Shown piece by piece: positions 15,133-19,181 of a stretch of DNA of 19,181 bases (its first letter is position 1; every line of letters begins with the position of its first letter). The stretch comes from Alphaproteobacteria bacterium (GTDB taxonomy: Bacteria; Pseudomonadota; Alphaproteobacteria; ATCC43930; CGMCC-115725): contig JASHTP010000015.1 of the NCBI GenBank assembly GCA_030040495.1, positions 1-19,181 on the forward strand. Direction: 5' to 3'. The translations under genes and the position numbers were made by a program. The notes under the pieces are model-generated. The model was not told the DNA's origin. It saw only the letters and a list, made by a program, of their open reading frames with translations, and searched no databases.

Positions 15133-17625
15133 GTGTCGAAGGGCTCAACATCATGCGGTGCCGACGAGGCGCGCGATGCCTCGGGGCTTGGCGATGGCGG
15201 CGCCGCCTGCGCTCTCGCGGACCCGGCCCCGTCGACCGAGGCGTCGTCCGGGCCCGGCGATCCCGGACCGGAGAAGGCGGCGGCGCCGTCGGGCCCGGCC
15301 CAAGCCCGGCACGCCGCCGAACCGCGTCGACCGTTGACAGAGGCGCCGCAGCGACCCGATATGGGAAGAGCTTCGACTGGCGGCCGCCTCGGCGAAGCGG
15401 CCTTTCGCCCGGCAATGCGCTTGCTGAACCCGGAGACGCTCCGCAGCATGCGGCGCAACCTCATGCACGCCGGAATCGTCGCCTACCTCTCGGCCGTGCT
15501 GGGCATTGCCGCGGTGACCGCTCTGTGCGCGCCGCTTGCCGGAAAGGTGAACAATACCACCGTGGCCCTGGCGATGTTGCTGGTCGTGCTCTTCGTGGCC
15601 AGCACGTGGGGAATCCGGCCGGCGCTCGTCGCGTCCGCGCTTGGCGGGCTCGCCTTCGACTACTACTTCCTGCCGCCGTTCGGCACGCTGTACATCGCGC
15701 ATCTCCAGGACTGGGCCGCGCTGGGCGCCTTCCTCGTCACCGCGGTGACGGTCGGTGAGCTCTCCGCCCGTGCCAGGCGCCGCGCCATCGTGGCGGAAGC
15801 CGGGAGAAAGGACGCGAGGCTGCAGAGCGCCTACAATCGCGCACTGATCGAAGCCAGTCCCGACCCCCTCGTCACCATCGGACGCGACGGCCGGATCACC
15901 GACGTGAACGCGGCCACCGAGACCATCACCGGCCGCTCCCGGACAGACCTCATCGGCACGGATTTCTCCGACTATTTCACCAACTCCGCGCAAGCGCGCG
16001 CCGGATATGAGCGGGTCTTCCGGGAAGGCTCGGTGCGCGATTACCCCCTCGAGGTCCGACGTCGCGACGAGACCGTCATTCCCGTGCTCTACAACGCCTC
16101 CGTCTATCGCGACGCGACCGGCGAGGTCGCCGGCGTCTTCGCCGCGGCACGCGACGTTTCCGGCCTTGCGCGCGCCGAGCGCGAAATCCGCCACCTTGCC
16201 TCGTTCCCGCAGGGCACGCCCGTGTCGATCATCGAATTCGATCGGGCCATGCAGATCAAATTCATCAATCCGGCCATGCAAAAGACCCTCGCGGACTGCA
16301 AGGTCGACGATGCGCGCCTGTTCATCCCCGCCGCCTGGAGCGAGAAGCTCTCGCAGCTCCCAGGCGCGGACGAGGCCGGCGTCCAGGAGGTCGAGATCGC
16401 CGGGCACAGCTTCGAGGAACGGCTCTTCCTCTCGCTCGATTTCCAAACCTTGCGCATCTGGGCGACGGATGTCACCGAGCGCAAGCAGGCGGAGCGCGCG
16501 TTGGAGCGGTTGAACCGCACGCTCAGGACGTTGAGCAGCGCGAACCAGGCGCTCGTGCGCGCGCAAAGCGAATCGGACCTGCTGCGCGACATGTGCCGGA
16601 CCTTGGTCGATGTCGGCGGCTATCGGATGGCTTGGATCGGGATTGCCGAGCACGACGAGGACAAGACGGTGCGGGTCGCAGCGGTCGCCGGCCATAATTT
16701 GGGCTACATCGAACAGGCGCGGATCAGCTGGGCGGATAGCGAGCGCGGCCGCGGCCCGACCGGCATGGCGATCAGGACCGGCCGGCCGCAGATCAACCGC
16801 GATTTCGCCACCGATCCGAGCATGGAGCCCTGGCGCGAGGAAGCGCTCAAGCGCGGCTACGCCTCGAGCGCGGCGTTGCCGCTCAGGGATGCGACGGGCG
16901 TCTTCGGGGTGCTCACCATCTATGCCGGGGAACGGGAAGCGATCGGCCCGGGCGAGCTCGACCTGTTCGTCGAATTGGCCAACGACCTCGCCTACGGCAT
17001 CGTCGCGCTGCGGGCCGGCGCCGCGCGCGAGACCGCCGTCCGGCGATTCTATGAGAGCCTCGAGGATACCGTCGGGGCCATCGCCAGCATGATCGAAATG
17101 CGCGATCCCTATACCGCCGGCCATCAGCGGCGCGTGGCGAAGCTCGCGGCCGCGATCGCCGGAGAGATGGGTCTGCCGGAGGAGCAGAGTCGCGGCATCT
17201 TTCTCGCCGGCCTGATCCACGACGTCGGCAAGATCAACGTCCCGGTCGAGATCCTCGGCAAGCCCGGGGCGCTGACCCCGCTCGAGATCCAGTTCATCCG
17301 GACCCATGTCCAGGCCGGCTACGACATCATCAAGGGTGTCGAGTTTCCCTGGCCCGTGGCCGAGACCATTCTGCAGCATCACGAGCGGCTCGACGGCTCC
17401 GGCTATCCACGGGGCCTTGCCGCCGACGCCATCATCGTCGAGGCGCGGATCCTTGCCGTCGCCGACGTGACCGAGGCGATCACGGCGCACCGCCCCTATC
17501 GTCCCGCGGTCGGCTTGGATGCCGCGCTGGCCGAGATCGAAGCCGGCAAGGGGCGGCTCTACGACCCCGCGGCCGTCGATGCCTGCATCGCTCTGTTCAG
17601 GCGCAAGGGATTCACCTTCCCATGA
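15133..17625 (+). CDS. KdpD-type membrane sensor (DUF4118)-PAS-PAS-GAF-HD-GYP c-di-GMP phosphodiesterase (830 aa)
   Basis: Domains in order are: an Ala/Pro/Gly-rich N-terminus (1-94); a four-helix membrane block (about 112-210) with the DUF4118 pattern of KdpD (MLLVVLFVAS...FDYYFLPPFGTLYIAHLQDW, then a final helix and basic SARARRRA); PAS (about 232-342); a second, weaker PAS-like segment (about 350-452, ending TDVTERKQ); GAF (about 475-630); and HD-GYP (about 638-830). The phosphodiesterase signature is complete: HDVGK (696-700), HHERLDGSGYP (749-759) and the ADVTEAITAHRPYR tail (777-790). KdpD's N-terminal Usp region and histidine kinase domains are absent. The GTG start is supported by GAGG 8 nt upstream and the promoter just before it; ATGs at 15361 and 15415 are alternatives. 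It is divergent from kdp and probably hydrolyses c-di-GMP. Confidence 0.9.
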   Translation: MSKGSTSCGADEARDASGLGDGGAACALADPAPSTEASSGPGDPGPEKAAAPSGPAQARHAAEPRRPLTEAPQRPDMGRASTGGRLGEAAFRPAMRLLNPETLRSMRRNLMHAGIVAYLSAVLGIAAVTALCAPLAGKVNNTTVALAMLLVVLFVASTWGIRPALVASALGGLAFDYYFLPPFGTLYIAHLQDWAALGAFLVTAVTVGELSARARRRAIVAEAGRKDARLQSAYNRALIEASPDPLVTIGRDGRITDVNAATETITGRSRTDLIGTDFSDYFTNSAQARAGYERVFREGSVRDYPLEVRRRDETVIPVLYNASVYRDATGEVAGVFAAARDVSGLARAEREIRHLASFPQGTPVSIIEFDRAMQIKFINPAMQKTLADCKVDDARLFIPAAWSEKLSQLPGADEAGVQEVEIAGHSFEERLFLSLDFQTLRIWATDVTERKQAERALERLNRTLRTLSSANQALVRAQSESDLLRDMCRTLVDVGGYRMAWIGIAEHDEDKTVRVAAVAGHNLGYIEQARISWADSERGRGPTGMAIRTGRPQINRDFATDPSMEPWREEALKRGYASSAALPLRDATGVFGVLTIYAGEREAIGPGELDLFVELANDLAYGIVALRAGAARETAVRRFYESLEDTVGAIASMIEMRDPYTAGHQRRVAKLAAAIAGEMGLPEEQSRGIFLAGLIHDVGKINVPVEILGKPGALTPLEIQFIRTHVQAGYDIIKGVEFPWPVAETILQHHERLDGSGYPRGLAADAIIVEARILAVADVTEAITAHRPYRPAVGLDAALAEIEAGKGRLYDPAAVDACIALFRRKGFTFP

Positions 17626-17719
17626 GCTCGGCGGCGCGAAGAAGAGGGTCGCGCGTCGGTCTCGGGGAATGGCGGTTCAGCCTGCGGTCGAAGGTCGCTC
17701 CTCAACGGGGAGCAAGCCA

Positions 17720-19027
17720 ATGGTTGCCTTAGAGATCGTCATCGTCGGTCTGATCGTGCTGCTGAACGGATTCTTTGCGATGTCCGAGCTGGCGATCGTG
17801 TCGTCGCGGCGGCCTCGGCTGCAGCAGCTGGCCGCCGACGGCGACAACCGCGCGCGCATCGCTCTCACCCTCGTCGACAATTCCAGCCGCTTCCTCGCCG
17901 TCGTTCAGATTGGGATGACGCTGACGGCCATCCTGGCCGGCGTCTTCAGCGGCGCCACGCTCGCCGACCGGCTGGGGGACTGGCTCGACACGTTCAAGCC
18001 GCTCGCGCATCACGGCAAACCCCTGGCCATCGTGCTGATCGTCGTTCCGGTGTCCTATGTTTCGTTGCTGATCGGCGAACTCGTGCCCAAGCAGATCGCG
18101 CTGGCGAATGCCGAGTCGGTCGCGCTTCGCGTCGTGCAGCCGCTCGCGCTTGTCGCCCGGATCGGGTCGCCGTTCGTCTGGCTCCTGGACGTTTCGGTCA
18201 AGGGCGTGCTTCGCTTGTTCGGCGTCCGCGCGGCTTCCGTGCGTCGGGTGACGGAGGACGAGGTCCGCAGCGTCATCGCCGAGGGCGCCGAATCCGGCGC
18301 GATCCATGCCGCCGAGCGGGAAATCATCGACGAGGTGCTGTTCCTGGCCGATCGCGCGGTGCGCACGATCATGACGGCGCGGCCCGACGTGACGTGGATC
18401 GATCTCGACGAGCCGAAGGACGGCATTCTGCGGAAGGTGCGCGAATGCTCGCATCAGCAGCTGCTGGCGAGCCGCGGCTCGATCGATCAGATCGCCGGGG
18501 TCGTCGACAAGCAGGACCTCCTCGACCAGGCCCTCGACGGGCGCCCGTTCGACATAGAAGGCGCTCTGCAGGCTCCTCTGATCGTGCATGAGGGGGCATC
18601 GATCGTGAGAGCCCTCGACCTCTTCAAGAAGACGCCGGCTCACACCGCCGTCATCATCGACGAGTACGGCGTCGTGCAGGGGATCGTCACCCGAACGGAT
18701 TTGTTGGAGGCGATCGCCGGCGATCTTCCCGACCTCGACGCCAACGCCGAGCCCGAAGTGGTCAGGCGCGACGACGGCTCGTTCCTGATCGACGCCACGA
18801 TGCCGATCGCCGAGGCGGCGGAGCTGCTCGGGCTTCGCGACCTGTCCCGCGGCGACTTCCTGACGCTGGCGGGATTCGTCCTGTTCCGGCTCGACCATGT
18901 GCCGCAGACCGGGGAGCATTTCACCTGGGCGGGCTGGCGGTTCCAGGTGGTGCGCATGGAAGGGCGGCGGATCGACAAGGTGCTCGTCCAGCCCGCCCCG
19001 GAAGCCAGGCAGACGACCGGGGAATGA
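17720..19027 (+). CDS. hemolysin C/CNNM family membrane protein with CBS domains (435 aa)
   Basis: This belongs to the CNNM (DUF21)-CBS-CorC family, whose members are linked to Mg2+ and other divalent cation export or resistance; hemolysin naming is historical. The N-terminal CNNM domain (about 1-170) begins with LLNGFFAMSELAIVSSRRPR and contains GMTLTAILAGVFSG and the conserved IGELVPKQIAL (118-128). A linker helix EDEVRSVIAEGAESGAI (180-195) follows, then two CBS repeats (about 212-270 and 285-335, the second containing HTAVIIDEYGVVQGIVTRTD) and the CorC_HlyC domain (about 346-425). Start ATG at 17720 has GGGGAG 7 nt upstream. It is 94 nt after the HD-GYP gene on the same strand, so co-transcription is possible and would add a second ion-homeostasis gene to the locus. 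Confidence 0.92.
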   Translation: MVALEIVIVGLIVLLNGFFAMSELAIVSSRRPRLQQLAADGDNRARIALTLVDNSSRFLAVVQIGMTLTAILAGVFSGATLADRLGDWLDTFKPLAHHGKPLAIVLIVVPVSYVSLLIGELVPKQIALANAESVALRVVQPLALVARIGSPFVWLLDVSVKGVLRLFGVRAASVRRVTEDEVRSVIAEGAESGAIHAAEREIIDEVLFLADRAVRTIMTARPDVTWIDLDEPKDGILRKVRECSHQQLLASRGSIDQIAGVVDKQDLLDQALDGRPFDIEGALQAPLIVHEGASIVRALDLFKKTPAHTAVIIDEYGVVQGIVTRTDLLEAIAGDLPDLDANAEPEVVRRDDGSFLIDATMPIAEAAELLGLRDLSRGDFLTLAGFVLFRLDHVPQTGEHFTWAGWRFQVVRMEGRRIDKVLVQPAPEARQTTGE

Positions 19028-19151
19028 CGGACCCCGCCCCGGGCGCCCTTGCCGCGGCGGCCCCTGCCGGCGACGGTCGCGCGCTCACGAGATTGTGATG
19101 GTCCGCGGCCCGCGCGCCCGGCGCCGTCGCGCGACGATCGCTCGCTGCGTC

Positions 19152-19181
19152 CTACTTCGCCTTGCGCCGGACGCGCTTGCC
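19152..19181 (-). CDS. possible basic C-terminus of a minus-strand gene (mostly beyond window)
   Basis: Nine codons, GKRVRRKAK, end at a TAG (19152-19154) and run off the right edge. A Lys/Arg-rich tail before a stop is common in nucleic-acid-binding proteins, but too little is visible to name it, and it may not be coding. The gap from 19028 to 19151 is GC-rich and shows no clear terminator. Confidence 0.3.
   Translation of the reverse strand, partial: GKRVRRKAK

Noticed and set aside
15151..17490. Long minus-strand open frame opposite the HD-GYP sensor
   Set aside because: Its composition is that of a shadow frame and the plus strand encodes clear PAS, GAF and HD-GYP motifs.
17519..17719. 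N-terminal extension of the CNNM-family gene
   Set aside because: It overlaps the conserved end of the HD-GYP domain in another frame; ATG 17720 has GGGGAG at good spacing.

Overview
The window is GC-rich throughout (roughly two thirds G+C by eye) and looks like a chromosomal segment of an alphaproteobacterium. This assignment is an inference from the high GC, the FixK/FNR-type palindromes, a class I-like polyhydroxyalkanoate synthase, a LapG-type cysteine protease and a YbfB-type MFS carrier. I cannot name a genus. No integrase, transposase or CRISPR array is visible.

Layout. (1) Positions 1-1961: the 5' part of apaG on the minus strand, a divergent alpha/beta hydrolase (plus), and a convergent class I SAM methyltransferase (minus). 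(2) Positions 2061-5673: an intact tRNA-Gly(CCC) at the left edge and a decayed, full-length copy of the same tRNA at the right edge. Between them lies a small catabolic-looking module: a mandelate racemase homologue with every catalytic residue (minus), a divergent TetR-family regulator with a 22-bp imperfect palindrome between the two, and an MFS transporter. The direct repeats suggest a duplication or insertion boundary. (3) Positions 5837-6742: an FNR/FixK-like box with a suitably spaced -10 in front of an exported transglutaminase-like cysteine protease (LapG family). (4) Positions 6840-14968, all minus: an undescribed 32-residue membrane peptide, kdpF, kdpA, kdpB, kdpC, then a REC-PAS-GGDEF diguanylate cyclase 7 nt after kdpC, then phaC 29 nt after that. 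(5) Positions 15054-19027, plus: a second, perfect FNR/FixK-like box, then a large sensor with a KdpD-type transmembrane domain (DUF4118), PAS domains, a GAF domain and an intact HD-GYP phosphodiesterase, then a CNNM/CorC-type CBS-domain membrane protein. The window ends in what may be the basic C-terminus of a minus-strand gene.

The most interesting feature is the kdp locus. The usual KdpD/KdpE two-component pair is not present beside kdpFABC. Its place is taken by a complete c-di-GMP make/break pair: a cyclase downstream in the kdp transcription unit and, divergently, a phosphodiesterase that carries the KdpD sensory membrane domain. An oxygen-type FNR/FixK box sits between the two divergent units. 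This suggests, as an inference, that high-affinity potassium uptake or turgor sensing is wired to c-di-GMP and possibly to redox state and storage polymer synthesis. The LapG-like protease lies nearby, and that family is classically controlled through c-di-GMP.
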